Shown here one piece after another: positions 16,160-24,426 of a stretch of DNA of 64,000 nucleotides. Every line of letters begins with the position of its first letter. The stretch's first letter is position 1. The notes under the pieces are model-generated. The model made no database searches. It was not told the DNA's origin and saw only the letters and a list, made by a program, of their open reading frames with translations. The stretch is from Burkholderia sp. Bp8963 (GTDB lineage Bacteria; Pseudomonadota; Gammaproteobacteria; Burkholderiales; Burkholderiaceae), in the NCBI RefSeq assembly GCF_003854275.1, contig NZ_QTQP01000039.1, positions 1-64,000 on the forward strand, in the 5' to 3' direction. The translations under genes were made by a program, and so were the position numbers.

Positions 16160-17779
16160 GTGCAGTCTCCGGCAATAAAAGGGACGCTCGCAGCCGCGGT
16201 TCTTGCAGTCTCATTAATAATGGCCGGATGCGCGAGCATGGGCGACAACAAGCCGCAGTCCACACAGACCGACCCGGCATCGCTCGACGCCGGTGCGGCC
16301 ATCCGCGCGGCCGATCGCGACGCCGGCTGGCCCGCGGCCGACTGGTGGCGCGCGTATCACGATCCGCAGCTCGATGCGTGGATCGCCGCCGCGCAGGCCG
16401 GCAACCCGTCGCTCGCGGCCGCGCAGGCGCGCGTGCGCGAGGCGCAGGCGATGGCCCGCGTCGCGCACTCAGCCGAACTGCCGCAGATCAACGGCAACCT
16501 GTCGCTGATGCGCGAGCACTGGCCCGACAACGTGTTCTACGGCCCGGGGCCGCTCGCGAACGCCGACACCTGGAACAACACCGGCACGCTCGGCCTGTCG
16601 TATCACCTCGACCTGTGGGGCAAGGACAAGAACGCGACCGAGCGCGCGCTCGACGTCGCGCATGCGACCGCGGCCGATGCCCGCGCGGCGCGGCTCGAGC
16701 TCGAGGTCAACGTCGTGCGCGCGTATGTCGGCTTGTCGATGAACTACGCGCTGCTCGACCTCGCGCACGAGACGTTCGAGCGCCAGCGCGCGGTCGCCGA
16801 TCTCGCGCGCAAGCGGCTGCAGGCCGGCATCGGTACGCAGCTCGAAGTCAGCCAGGCGGAATCGACGCTGCCCGACTACGAGCGCCAGATCGATTCGTAC
16901 GAGGAAGCGATCCAGCTCGCGCGCCACCAGCTTGCCGCGCTCGCCGGCAAGGGCCCGGGCGCCGGCGATTCGATCACGCGGCCGAAGCTCGCGCTCGACG
17001 CGCCGGCCAGCCTGCCGTCCGCCATGCCGGCCGACCTGCTCGGCCGCCGGCCGGACGTCGTCGCGGCGCGCTGGAAGGTCGACGCGCAAGCGCGCGGCAT
17101 CGACGTCGCGAAGGCCGCGTTCTACCCGAACATCGACCTGCTCGCGACCGTCGGCGGCTTCGGCGTGACCGCGCCGTTCGCCGACTTCCTGCGCGCGATG
17201 AACGGCGGCTGGACGGCCGGCCCCGCGCTGTCGCTGCCGATCTTCGAAGGCGGCCGCCTGCGCGCGCAGCTCGGCGCGGCGTCGGCCGGCTACGACCAGG
17301 CGGTCGAGCAATACAACCAGACGATCGTCGGCGCGCTGAAGGACATCGCCGACCAGGTCGTGCGGATCCGCTCGCTCGACACGCAGAAGAAGGATGCCGC
17401 GCGCTCGGTGGCCGCGAACGACCGCAGCTACCAGCTGTCGCGCGAGGGCTTCCGGCGCGGGCTGACCGACTACGTGAACGTGCTGGTCGCGCAGCAGCAA
17501 CTGCTGCGTGCGCAGGAAACGGCCGCGCGGATCGATGCGGAACGCCTGGCCGCGCATGCGCAGCTGATGGCCGCGCTCGGCGGCGGCGTCGAGACGGGCG
17601 AGGACGGACAGGGCGGCCAGCCGCAGCATGATGCAGCACCCGCTGCCGCCGCATCGAATGCCGGCGCGCATGGCGCCCAGGCGCCTGCCGCCACGTCCGG
17701 CGCGAAGCCCGTGGCGTCGGCCGCCCGGCCCGCGCAGGTCGCAACCGCCAGCGCGACCGGCACGCCGGCCGCACGGTAA
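16160..17779 (+). CDS. NodT/TolC-family outer-membrane efflux lipoprotein
   Basis: A 539-residue outer-membrane channel. Starting at GTG 16160 (GGGAG eight bases upstream) gives a lipoprotein signal peptide, with lipobox IMAGC about 27 residues in. Two repeats of the TolC/OEP domain follow (about 70-270 and 275-480), including the typical YHLDLWGKDKNATERAL and GRRPDVVAARWKVDAQARGIDVAKAAFYPNIDL. The last ~60 residues are an Ala/Gln-rich tail not needed for the barrel. It is the first gene of a four-gene operon with a FusC-type pump, a DUF1656 protein and a membrane fusion protein, together spanning both membranes. Confidence 0.93.
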   Translation: MQSPAIKGTLAAAVLAVSLIMAGCASMGDNKPQSTQTDPASLDAGAAIRAADRDAGWPAADWWRAYHDPQLDAWIAAAQAGNPSLAAAQARVREAQAMARVAHSAELPQINGNLSLMREHWPDNVFYGPGPLANADTWNNTGTLGLSYHLDLWGKDKNATERALDVAHATAADARAARLELEVNVVRAYVGLSMNYALLDLAHETFERQRAVADLARKRLQAGIGTQLEVSQAESTLPDYERQIDSYEEAIQLARHQLAALAGKGPGAGDSITRPKLALDAPASLPSAMPADLLGRRPDVVAARWKVDAQARGIDVAKAAFYPNIDLLATVGGFGVTAPFADFLRAMNGGWTAGPALSLPIFEGGRLRAQLGAASAGYDQAVEQYNQTIVGALKDIADQVVRIRSLDTQKKDAARSVAANDRSYQLSREGFRRGLTDYVNVLVAQQQLLRAQETAARIDAERLAAHAQLMAALGGGVETGEDGQGGQPQHDAAPAAAASNAGAHGAQAPAATSGAKPVASAARPAQVATASATGTPAAR

Positions 17780-17794
17780 CGCGGAGCGCGAGCC

Positions 17795-19996
17795 ATGTCA
17801 GCCTCCTCCCCCGCTTCCACGCACGCCGGCGGCTCGCTGTCGGCCTGGTACGCCGCGTTCGGCGACTGGGCACGCACCGACGGCGCCGCATGGCTCTACC
17901 TCGCCAAGGCGCTGCTCGCCGCGTTCATCTCGGTCGGCGTGTCGATGCGGCTCGACCTGCCGGCACCGAAGACGGCGATGACCACGGTGTTCATCGTGAT
18001 GCAGCCGCAAAGCGGCGCCGTGCTCGCGAAGAGTTTCTACCGCGTGGCCGGCACGATCTTCGGCCTCATCGCGACGCTCACGTTCGTCGGGCTGTTCCCG
18101 CAGCAGCCGCAACTGTTCCTGCTGTCCATCGCGCTGTGGATCGCGCTGTGCACGGCCGGCGCCGCACGCAACCGCAACTTCCGCAGCTACGGCTTCCTGC
18201 TCGCCGGTTATACGACAGCGCTGATCGGCCTGCCCGCGTCGCAGCACCCGGACAGCGCATTCATGAGCGCGATGACGCGTGTCTCCGAGGTCATCGTCGG
18301 GATCGTGTCGGCCGGTGTCGTCAGCGCGCTCGTGTTTCCGCAGTACACGGGCGAGCAGATGCGCACGACGGTGCGCAAGCGTTTCGGGAGTTTCGTCGAC
18401 TACGTCGCGTCGGCGCTGTCCGGCCAGCTCGACCGCACACACATCGAAACCATCCATACCCGCTTCGTCGCCGACGTGGTCGGTTTCGAGGCCGCGCGCA
18501 GCATGGCGGTATTCGAGAACCCCGACACGCGCATGCGCAGCGGCCGCCTCGCGCGGCTGAACAGCGAGTTCATGAGCGCATCGAGCCGTTTCCACGCGCT
18601 GCACCAGCTGATGAACCGGCTGCACGCGGCCGGCGCGCAGGCCGCGATCGATGCGATCGAGCCGTATTTCCGCGAGATCGCGCCGCTGCTCACGCGCAAC
18701 GGCGAACCCGTGCGCACGTCGGCGGACGCCGAGCACTCGGCCGAGCAACTGCTCGCGTGGCGCGACGCGCTGCCGCGCCGCATCCGCGCGACGCGTGCGG
18801 AACTCGAAACGCAGCCGGACTTCCCGCTGCTCGACTTCGACACGGCCGCCGAGCTGCTGTACCGCTTCATCACCGATCTGCAAGAGTATGCGGCGACCTA
18901 TGCGTCGCTCGCGACCGCGACGCACGAGCGCGAACGCTGGATCGAGCGCTACGAGCCGCGCACCAACCTGACGGCTGCGCTGATCGCGGGCATCCGCACC
19001 GCGACCGTGATCCTCGTGCTCGGCTGGTTCTGGATCGAGACCGCATGGCCAAGCGGCGTCACGATGGTGCTGACGGCGGCGGCGACCTGCGCACTCGCGT
19101 CGTCGACGCCGCGCCCGACCGCGATGTCCGCTCAAATGGGCATCGGCACGGCCCTCGCGGTCTGCACGGGTTTTCTGCTGATGTTCGGGATCTACCCGCG
19201 GATCGACGGCTTCGTCCTGCTGTGCGTGGCGCTCGCGCCGCTGCTCGCGATCGGCATCTACATGACGCTGAAGCCAAAGCTCGCGGGCTACGGCATGGGC
19301 TACCTGATCTTCTTCTGCTTCCTGGCCGGCCCGGACAGCGTCACGCACTACGACCCGAGCGGATTCATGAACGACGCGCTCGCGCTCGTGCTGTCGATGC
19401 TCGTGTCGGCGATCGCGTTCGCGGTGCTGTTCCCGCCGACCGCGCCGTGGCTGAAGAAGCGCCTGTTCGCGGACCTGCGCCACCAGGCCGTCGCGGCCTG
19501 CCACGCACGCCTCGCCGGGCTGCGCACGCGCTTCGAGAGCGGCGCGCGCGACCTGATGTACCAGGCGCACGTGATCTCGGCCGACCAGCCGGACGCGCAA
19601 CGCGACGCGCTGCGCTGGATGTTCGCCGTGCTCGAGGCGGGCAACGCAGCGATCGACCTGCGCGACGAACTCGCGACGCTGCCGCCCGACCCGCGCTACG
19701 CGGCAACGATGCCGTGGCGCCGCGCGATCGAAACAATGCGCACGGCGCTCGCCGCGCTGTTCTCGAAGCCGTCCGCGGACCGCTTCGACACGACGCTCGC
19801 CGCAACGGAGGCCGCGATCGACGCGACCCGGCAGGCGCTCGTCGCGTTCGCGCCGCCGCGCGACGAACGCCACCAGCTGCAGCGGATCCTGAGCCACCTG
19901 CATTTCGTGCGCACCGCGCTGCTCGATCAGGAATCGCCGCTCGCGTCGCTGAACCGCAGCCGCGCTGCGCGCCCCCAACCAGGAGCCTTGTCATGA
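17795..19996 (+). CDS. FUSC-family efflux pump, AaeB/fusaric acid resistance type
   Basis: A 733-residue inner-membrane pump with the duplicated architecture of the FUSC/AaeB family: about six helices at residues 30-185 (LAKALLAAFISVGVSMRLDLP), a cytoplasmic region of ~200 residues, six more helices from ~395 to 545, and a soluble C-terminus. It exports p-hydroxybenzoate-like aromatic acids or fusaric acid in characterised relatives. It starts 15 bp after the TolC-like gene, and its TGA overlaps the DUF1656 start (ATGA). Confidence 0.92.
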   Translation: MSASSPASTHAGGSLSAWYAAFGDWARTDGAAWLYLAKALLAAFISVGVSMRLDLPAPKTAMTTVFIVMQPQSGAVLAKSFYRVAGTIFGLIATLTFVGLFPQQPQLFLLSIALWIALCTAGAARNRNFRSYGFLLAGYTTALIGLPASQHPDSAFMSAMTRVSEVIVGIVSAGVVSALVFPQYTGEQMRTTVRKRFGSFVDYVASALSGQLDRTHIETIHTRFVADVVGFEAARSMAVFENPDTRMRSGRLARLNSEFMSASSRFHALHQLMNRLHAAGAQAAIDAIEPYFREIAPLLTRNGEPVRTSADAEHSAEQLLAWRDALPRRIRATRAELETQPDFPLLDFDTAAELLYRFITDLQEYAATYASLATATHERERWIERYEPRTNLTAALIAGIRTATVILVLGWFWIETAWPSGVTMVLTAAATCALASSTPRPTAMSAQMGIGTALAVCTGFLLMFGIYPRIDGFVLLCVALAPLLAIGIYMTLKPKLAGYGMGYLIFFCFLAGPDSVTHYDPSGFMNDALALVLSMLVSAIAFAVLFPPTAPWLKKRLFADLRHQAVAACHARLAGLRTRFESGARDLMYQAHVISADQPDAQRDALRWMFAVLEAGNAAIDLRDELATLPPDPRYAATMPWRRAIETMRTALAALFSKPSADRFDTTLAATEAAIDATRQALVAFAPPRDERHQLQRILSHLHFVRTALLDQESPLASLNRSRAARPQPGALS

Positions 19997-20196
19997 TGCC
20001 GCGTGAAATCGCCATCCTCGATGCCTACATGCCCACGGTCGTGCTGATGTTCGTCGTCGGCGCGCTGGGCACGTGGGCAGTCGACCGCCTGCTCGCCTAC
20101 ACCGGGCTCTACCGTGTCGTCTGGCACCCGTCGCTGTTCCGGGCCTGCCTCCTCGTCTGCATCTGCGGCGGACTGAGTCTCGCCGTTTACCGTTGA
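19993..20196 (+). CDS. DUF1656 small membrane protein (AaeX-like)
   Basis: A 67-residue protein with two membrane helices (about 14-30 and 47-63): MMPREIAILDAYMPTVVLMF, then WHPSLFRACLLVCICGGLS. Length and sequence match DUF1656, whose E. coli member AaeX is also 67 residues and sits in aaeXAB. Its ATG overlaps the FUSC pump stop by four bases and the fusion protein follows 12 bp later. AaeX function is unknown; tight coupling suggests a pump subunit or assembly factor. Confidence 0.92.
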   Translation: MMPREIAILDAYMPTVVLMFVVGALGTWAVDRLLAYTGLYRVVWHPSLFRACLLVCICGGLSLAVYR

Positions 20197-20208
20197 TATA
20201 GAACAATC

Positions 20209-21087
20209 ATGATCCTGCGCAAACTCTTCGGCTTCGTCGCGACAGCCGTCATCCTCATCGTCGCGATACTGATCGGGCGCTCGCTCTGGGTGCACTACAT
20301 GGACGATCCATGGACCCGCGACGGACGCGTGCGCGCCGAGATCGTCAACGTCGCGCCGGACGTGTCGGGCGCGATCGTCGAGCTGCCCGTGCACGACAAC
20401 CAGCTCGTGAAGAAAGGCGACCTGATCATGCAGATCGACCCGTCGCATTACCAGATCGCGGTCGAGCAGGCCCAGGCCGCCGTCGCCGCCCGCCGCGCGG
20501 AACTGCAGATGCGGCGCGACGACGCGGCCCGCCGCGCGGACCTCGATGCGCTCGTCGTGTCGAAGGAAAACCGCGAGAACGCAGCGCACAGCGCATCGAG
20601 CGCCGATGCGCAGTATCAGCAGGCGCTCGCCGCGCTCGACGCCGCGAAGCTCAACCTCGAGCGCACGCGCGTCGTCGCGCCGGTCGACGGCTACATCACG
20701 AACCTGCAGACGTTCAACGGCAACTACGCGACCGCCGGCCAGGCCAAGCTCGCGATCGTCGACAGCCACTCGTTCTGGGTCTACGGCTATTTCGAGGAAA
20801 CCAAGCTGCCGCGCGTGAAGGTCGGCGCGCCGGCCGAGATGCGGCTGATGAGCGGCGGCGTGCTGAAGGGCCATGTCGAGAGCATCTCGCGCGGCATCTA
20901 CGACCGCGACAACCCGCAAAGCCGCGATCTCGTCGCCGACGTGAACCCGACCTTCAACTGGGTGCGCCTCGCGCAGCGCGTGCCGGTGCGGATCAAGATC
21001 GACGAGGTGCCGGACGGCGTGCTGCTGTCGGCCGGCACGACGTGCACGGTCGTCATCGATCCGGACAACAAGCAGAAGAAGTCGTAA
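20209..21087 (+). CDS. HlyD/EmrA-family membrane fusion protein (AaeA-like)
   Basis: A 292-residue periplasmic adaptor: an N-terminal anchor helix (residues ~5-27), a lipoyl half-motif near 45-75 (VAPDVSGAIVELPVHDNQLVKKGD), a coiled coil ~85-150, the second lipoyl half with RVVAPVDGYITNLQTFNGNY, and a beta-barrel with FWVYGYFEETKLPRVKVG. It would link the FUSC pump to the TolC-like channel. The ~290-residue size and short hairpin are typical of AaeA. Last gene of the operon; the next gene converges on it. Confidence 0.93.
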   Translation: MILRKLFGFVATAVILIVAILIGRSLWVHYMDDPWTRDGRVRAEIVNVAPDVSGAIVELPVHDNQLVKKGDLIMQIDPSHYQIAVEQAQAAVAARRAELQMRRDDAARRADLDALVVSKENRENAAHSASSADAQYQQALAALDAAKLNLERTRVVAPVDGYITNLQTFNGNYATAGQAKLAIVDSHSFWVYGYFEETKLPRVKVGAPAEMRLMSGGVLKGHVESISRGIYDRDNPQSRDLVADVNPTFNWVRLAQRVPVRIKIDEVPDGVLLSAGTTCTVVIDPDNKQKKS

Positions 21088-21142
21088 CGACGGCGGTCAT
21101 GCGCGCGGCCGCGGCGGAGGGTGGACCATCCGCGCGGCGGCG

Positions 21143-22165
21143 TCACTCCCAGAAGAACCGGTAAGGCAGGAACGGCGACGGGCCGATCCCGTACTCCGCC
21201 AGCATGTTGCGCAGCCGCAGCGCGAAGCCGACCGCGCCGAGCACGACGAGCGCCACGATCACCCAGCGACGGTTCACGTCCGGCACGCGCAGCAGCGGCA
21301 CGAAGTGGCAGCCCATCGCGAACAGCACGAGCCACTGGAAGCGCAGGCCCGCGTAGCTGATGCGCGCGAGCAGGAAGCTCGCGATCTCGCACGCGAACAG
21401 GAACACCAGCGTGCGCGGCATGCGTCCGAGCAAGGCCCAGCCCGCGCCGAGCACCAGCAGCGCGAGCAGCAGCGGCGCCGCCCCCGACATCTGCGCGGGC
21501 GGCGTGAACGCCGCGTAGGTGCCGAACTTGATCATCAGTTCCTTGTGACGCGCGGCGAACGTCACGATGGCGATCGCAGCCATCAGGCCGACATAGCGCA
21601 TTGCGCGTATCCGCCGGATCTGCAGCAGCGTGACGAGCAGCACCGCCGATATATGCATGCCCGTTGCCGCGACCGCCAGCGCGATCGACGTGCCGTGCCT
21701 GCGCCGGTCCCACGCGTCGGATGCGATCTTCGCGACGCAGAACGCGAGCCCGTAACGCAGCCCGTTCATCGCCATGTCGTAGAAGAACAGCGGGAAGATC
21801 ACCGTGGCAAAAACGAGCGCGTCGCCGTCGCTGCGTCCGAACGCCACGATGCACGCGATCACGACCAGCAGCGTGACGATCGCGACCGTGATGCGCGGGT
21901 CGTGCCCGATCCATTCGAGCGCACGGACGAGCCAGACGAACCCCGGCTCGAGCGTGCGCACGGTCTTGACCGGATTGCCGGTCCGGATGCCCTCGATGAT
22001 GTCGAGATACGACGCCGTGTCGGTGCCCGTCGCGCCGCGCAGCATCGCCATCACCGCGGCCGGCGCAATGCCGGCCGCAAGCCATCGCCAGCCGGCGACA
22101 CGCATCCGGGTGCCGGCCGCGGCCGCCGCAAGCATGCACAGGTATCCCGTCAGATAAGCAATCAT
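21143..22165 (-). CDS. EpsG-family polysaccharide membrane protein
   Basis: A ~340-residue protein with about ten hydrophobic helices and the EpsG-family hallmarks: a TGTDTASYLDI loop near residue 45, PGFVWLVRALEWIG, and DMAMNGLRYGLAF near residue 127. EpsG-like proteins are Wzy-like polymerase or transport components of exopolysaccharide clusters. No glycosyltransferase or other polysaccharide gene is adjacent, so it is an orphan here. The start is uncertain: the frame is open to 22348 and neither ATG 22165 nor 22219 has a good ribosome site; 22165 fits the first membrane helix. Confidence 0.72.
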   Translation of the reverse strand: MIAYLTGYLCMLAAAAAGTRMRVAGWRWLAAGIAPAAVMAMLRGATGTDTASYLDIIEGIRTGNPVKTVRTLEPGFVWLVRALEWIGHDPRITVAIVTLLVVIACIVAFGRSDGDALVFATVIFPLFFYDMAMNGLRYGLAFCVAKIASDAWDRRRHGTSIALAVAATGMHISAVLLVTLLQIRRIRAMRYVGLMAAIAIVTFAARHKELMIKFGTYAAFTPPAQMSGAAPLLLALLVLGAGWALLGRMPRTLVFLFACEIASFLLARISYAGLRFQWLVLFAMGCHFVPLLRVPDVNRRWVIVALVVLGAVGFALRLRNMLAEYGIGPSPFLPYRFFWE

Positions 22166-22366
22166 CGTTATGTCGATCGACCCGCTCGTCGCGCGTGCCC
22201 GTTGCGGTACACTGCGCATCGCAGGTCCTGGCCCCCAATCTGTCTCGACGCGCATTTTATGAGATAGCGCGCGCCGTGACTGTCGGGTTTTGTCCCTGAT
22301 CGACAAGATTGACGCTATCGAACGATATCGCGCGGGCCTGACGGGCACCGCCCCGCGCCGCGCCTG

Positions 22367-24022
22367 TCAGGCTGCGTACCGGAAGCGCCCGACCAGTGCC
22401 TTGAGGGACTGCGCCTGCTCGTCGAGCGCGCGTGCGGCAGCCGCCGCCTGCTCGACGAGCGCCGCATTCTGCTGGGTGCCGTCATCCATCTGCGTGACCG
22501 CGCGGCCGATCTCGTCGATGCCCGCGCTCTGCTCGCTCGACGCGGCCGAGATTTCACCCATGATGTCGGTCACGCGCTTCACCGCGCGCACCACGTCGTC
22601 CATCGTGCGGCCGGCATCGTGCGCGAGCGTCGCGCCGTTCGCGACGCGCTCGACCGATGCGCCGATCAGCGACCGGATCTCCTTCGCCGCGGTCGCCGCA
22701 CGCTGTGCGAGCGAGCGCACCTCGCCGGCGACCACCGAGAAGCCGCGCCCCTGCTCGCCGGCGCGCGCCGCCTCGACGGCCGCATTCAGCGCGAGGATGT
22801 TGGTCTGGAACGCGATGCCCTCGATCACGCCGATGATGTCGCGGATGCTCTTCGCGCTGTCGTCGATCTCGCTCATCGTCGCGACCACCCGGCCGACGAC
22901 TTCGCCGCCCGCTTCCGCGACCGCCGACGCGTTCGCCGCGAGCGCGCTCGCCTGGCGCGCGTTCTCGGCGTTCTGGCGCACGGTCGACGTCAGTTGCTCC
23001 ATGCTGGCCGCGGTCCGCTCGAGCGCGACCGCCTGCTGCTCGGTGCGCTGCGACAGGTCGAGGTTACCCATCGAGATCTCGCCGGACGCGGCCGCGATCG
23101 CCTCGGCGCTGACGGCGATCTCGCCGACGGTCGACGCGAGCCCCGCCTGCATCTCGGACAGCGCGCGGACCATGCTGTCGCGGTCATGCTTGCCGAGCGC
23201 GATCGGCCGCGTCAGGTCGCCGCGCGCGATGTCCGCCGCGATCGCCTTCGCATACGCGGGCTCGCCTCCGAGCTGCGCGACGAGGCGGCGCACGACGCGC
23301 TCGGCAACCACGAACGCCAGCACGAACAGCGCGGCGGTCATCGCGGCGATCAACGCGATCGACGACGAGAAGATCGTTGCGGACGCATCGAGCGTCGCCT
23401 TCGACTTGGCACCACGCGTCTTCACGAGATCGGCGACGAGCTTCTCGAGCTTGCCGGTTTCGACGAGCAGCGACACGTCCTGCGTGCCGACCTGCCAGTT
23501 CATCTGCGACAGGTCGAGCGGCTGCGCGCGCACGAGCGTCACGAAATCGCGCAGATGGCCGCTCCACGTGCCGACCGCCGACGCGAACGCGCGCAGCCGC
23601 GCCGAATCGTCCGCGTCCGCCGGATCCGCGTAGCGCTGCAGCGTGCCGAGCGCGCGGCCGATCGACGCCAGTCCCGCGTCGATCTCCGCGCCGAGATCGT
23701 CGCGTTCCTTCGCGGTCGTCGCGGTCAGCAGCGACTTCTGCGCGCGGCTCGCGCGCAGCACCTCGGCCCGCACCTCCTCCGCCGCGCGGCTCGCAACGTG
23801 GCCCTGCTCGTAGACCGACGCAATCGAGCCGTTCAGCCGGTTGATCTGCGCGAGCGAAAACACGCCGATCGCGAGCGTGCCGGCCAGCAGCACCGCGAAC
23901 GCGGCGCGCAGCGCCGCCTTGACGCTCCAGGGTTGGCGTCCGCGCGTGGCAGCGCGCGCGGCGCCGCTGTCGGTCATGACGGCCGGAGCGCCCGGCTGCG
24001 GGCGCAGTGAAGCTGCTTTCAT
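22367..24022 (-). CDS. Methyl-accepting chemotaxis protein
   Basis: A 551-residue transmembrane chemoreceptor. Helix 1 is at about residues 32-53, a four-helix-bundle-type periplasmic sensor runs to ~210, helix 2 is ~215-235, followed by HAMP and a cytoplasmic signalling coiled coil. The hairpin tip that contacts CheA/CheW (EGIAFQTNILALNAAVEAARAG) is near residue 400, and methylation-region helices (RTEQQAVALERTAASMEQL) precede it. GGGGATATATCG precedes the ATG. A sigma-28-type promoter lies 114 bp upstream of the start, placing it in the flagellar regulon. The ligand is unknown. Confidence 0.95.
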   Translation of the reverse strand: MKAASLRPQPGAPAVMTDSGAARAATRGRQPWSVKAALRAAFAVLLAGTLAIGVFSLAQINRLNGSIASVYEQGHVASRAAEEVRAEVLRASRAQKSLLTATTAKERDDLGAEIDAGLASIGRALGTLQRYADPADADDSARLRAFASAVGTWSGHLRDFVTLVRAQPLDLSQMNWQVGTQDVSLLVETGKLEKLVADLVKTRGAKSKATLDASATIFSSSIALIAAMTAALFVLAFVVAERVVRRLVAQLGGEPAYAKAIAADIARGDLTRPIALGKHDRDSMVRALSEMQAGLASTVGEIAVSAEAIAAASGEISMGNLDLSQRTEQQAVALERTAASMEQLTSTVRQNAENARQASALAANASAVAEAGGEVVGRVVATMSEIDDSAKSIRDIIGVIEGIAFQTNILALNAAVEAARAGEQGRGFSVVAGEVRSLAQRAATAAKEIRSLIGASVERVANGATLAHDAGRTMDDVVRAVKRVTDIMGEISAASSEQSAGIDEIGRAVTQMDDGTQQNAALVEQAAAAARALDEQAQSLKALVGRFRYAA

Positions 24023-24142
24023 CGATATATCCCCGTATTGTTCACGCTGCCGGAAAGATCGGTTCCGGCGTCATCCGCTGGCTGCCGCGCCCGCGCGTCC
24101 GGCCCGGTGCGGTTCGGCATGTTGTTATGGTGATGCGTCAGT

Positions 24143-24169
24143 TCTACGGCGGCCGGCCGCTTTACTTGA
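24143..24169 (-). promoter_or_regulatory. Sigma-28 (FliA)-type promoter for the chemoreceptor
   Basis: On the minus strand TCAAGTAA (24169-24162) and GCCGTAGA (24150-24143) are separated by exactly 11 bp. The sigma-28 consensus is TAAAGTTT-N11-GCCGATAA: spacing and the GCCG core match, with 5/8 matches in each box. Transcription would begin near 24136, 114 bases before the chemoreceptor ATG. Chemoreceptor genes are classic sigma-28 targets. Confidence 0.7.
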
Positions 24170-24277
24170 GTCCGGTAAAACACGCATCCGGCACGACGCC
24201 GCGCGGTTGCCGCTGCGTCTGTGCGCCGCCAGCGTTATAGCCGGCCAAAATGTCGGGCAGATATCGATTTACGTTGC

Positions 24278-24310
24278 CGATGGCCGATTCGTGGGATCGA
24301 TGGCCGATTC
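24278..24310. repeat. 13-bp direct repeat upstream of the Fsr-like permease
   Basis: CGATGGCCGATTC occurs at 24278-24290 and 24298-24310, 20 bp apart (about two helical turns) and 117-149 bp before the ATG of the permease gene. This spacing suits tandem binding of a regulator, but no regulator gene is adjacent. Confidence 0.6.
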
Positions 24311-24426
24311 ACGACAAAACTTGGCCTGACATTCGTCATGCGCCACATTACACTTCTTTGACGCCGCAACGATTCCAACGCGCCGTTTCACAAGAGCGCA
24401 TCCCCACCTCAACTCGCTCAGCTCAC

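Larger units (their letters stand above)
24023..24426. other. 404-bp intergenic region between divergent chemoreceptor and Fsr-like genes
   Basis: No convincing gene: the longest forward frames are short and lack ribosome sites. It holds the sigma-28-type promoter of the chemoreceptor (minus strand) and a 13-bp direct repeat on the side of the Fsr-like permease, both listed separately. Confidence 0.7.

Noticed and set aside
17798..19978. A 726-codon open frame antisense to the FUSC pump
   Set aside because: Arg-rich composition, no start signal, and full overlap with a well-supported membrane protein gene.
24127..24240. Possible 37-residue plus-strand peptide in the chemoreceptor/Fsr gap
   Set aside because: No ribosome site, and it overlaps the sigma-28-type promoter of the chemoreceptor.
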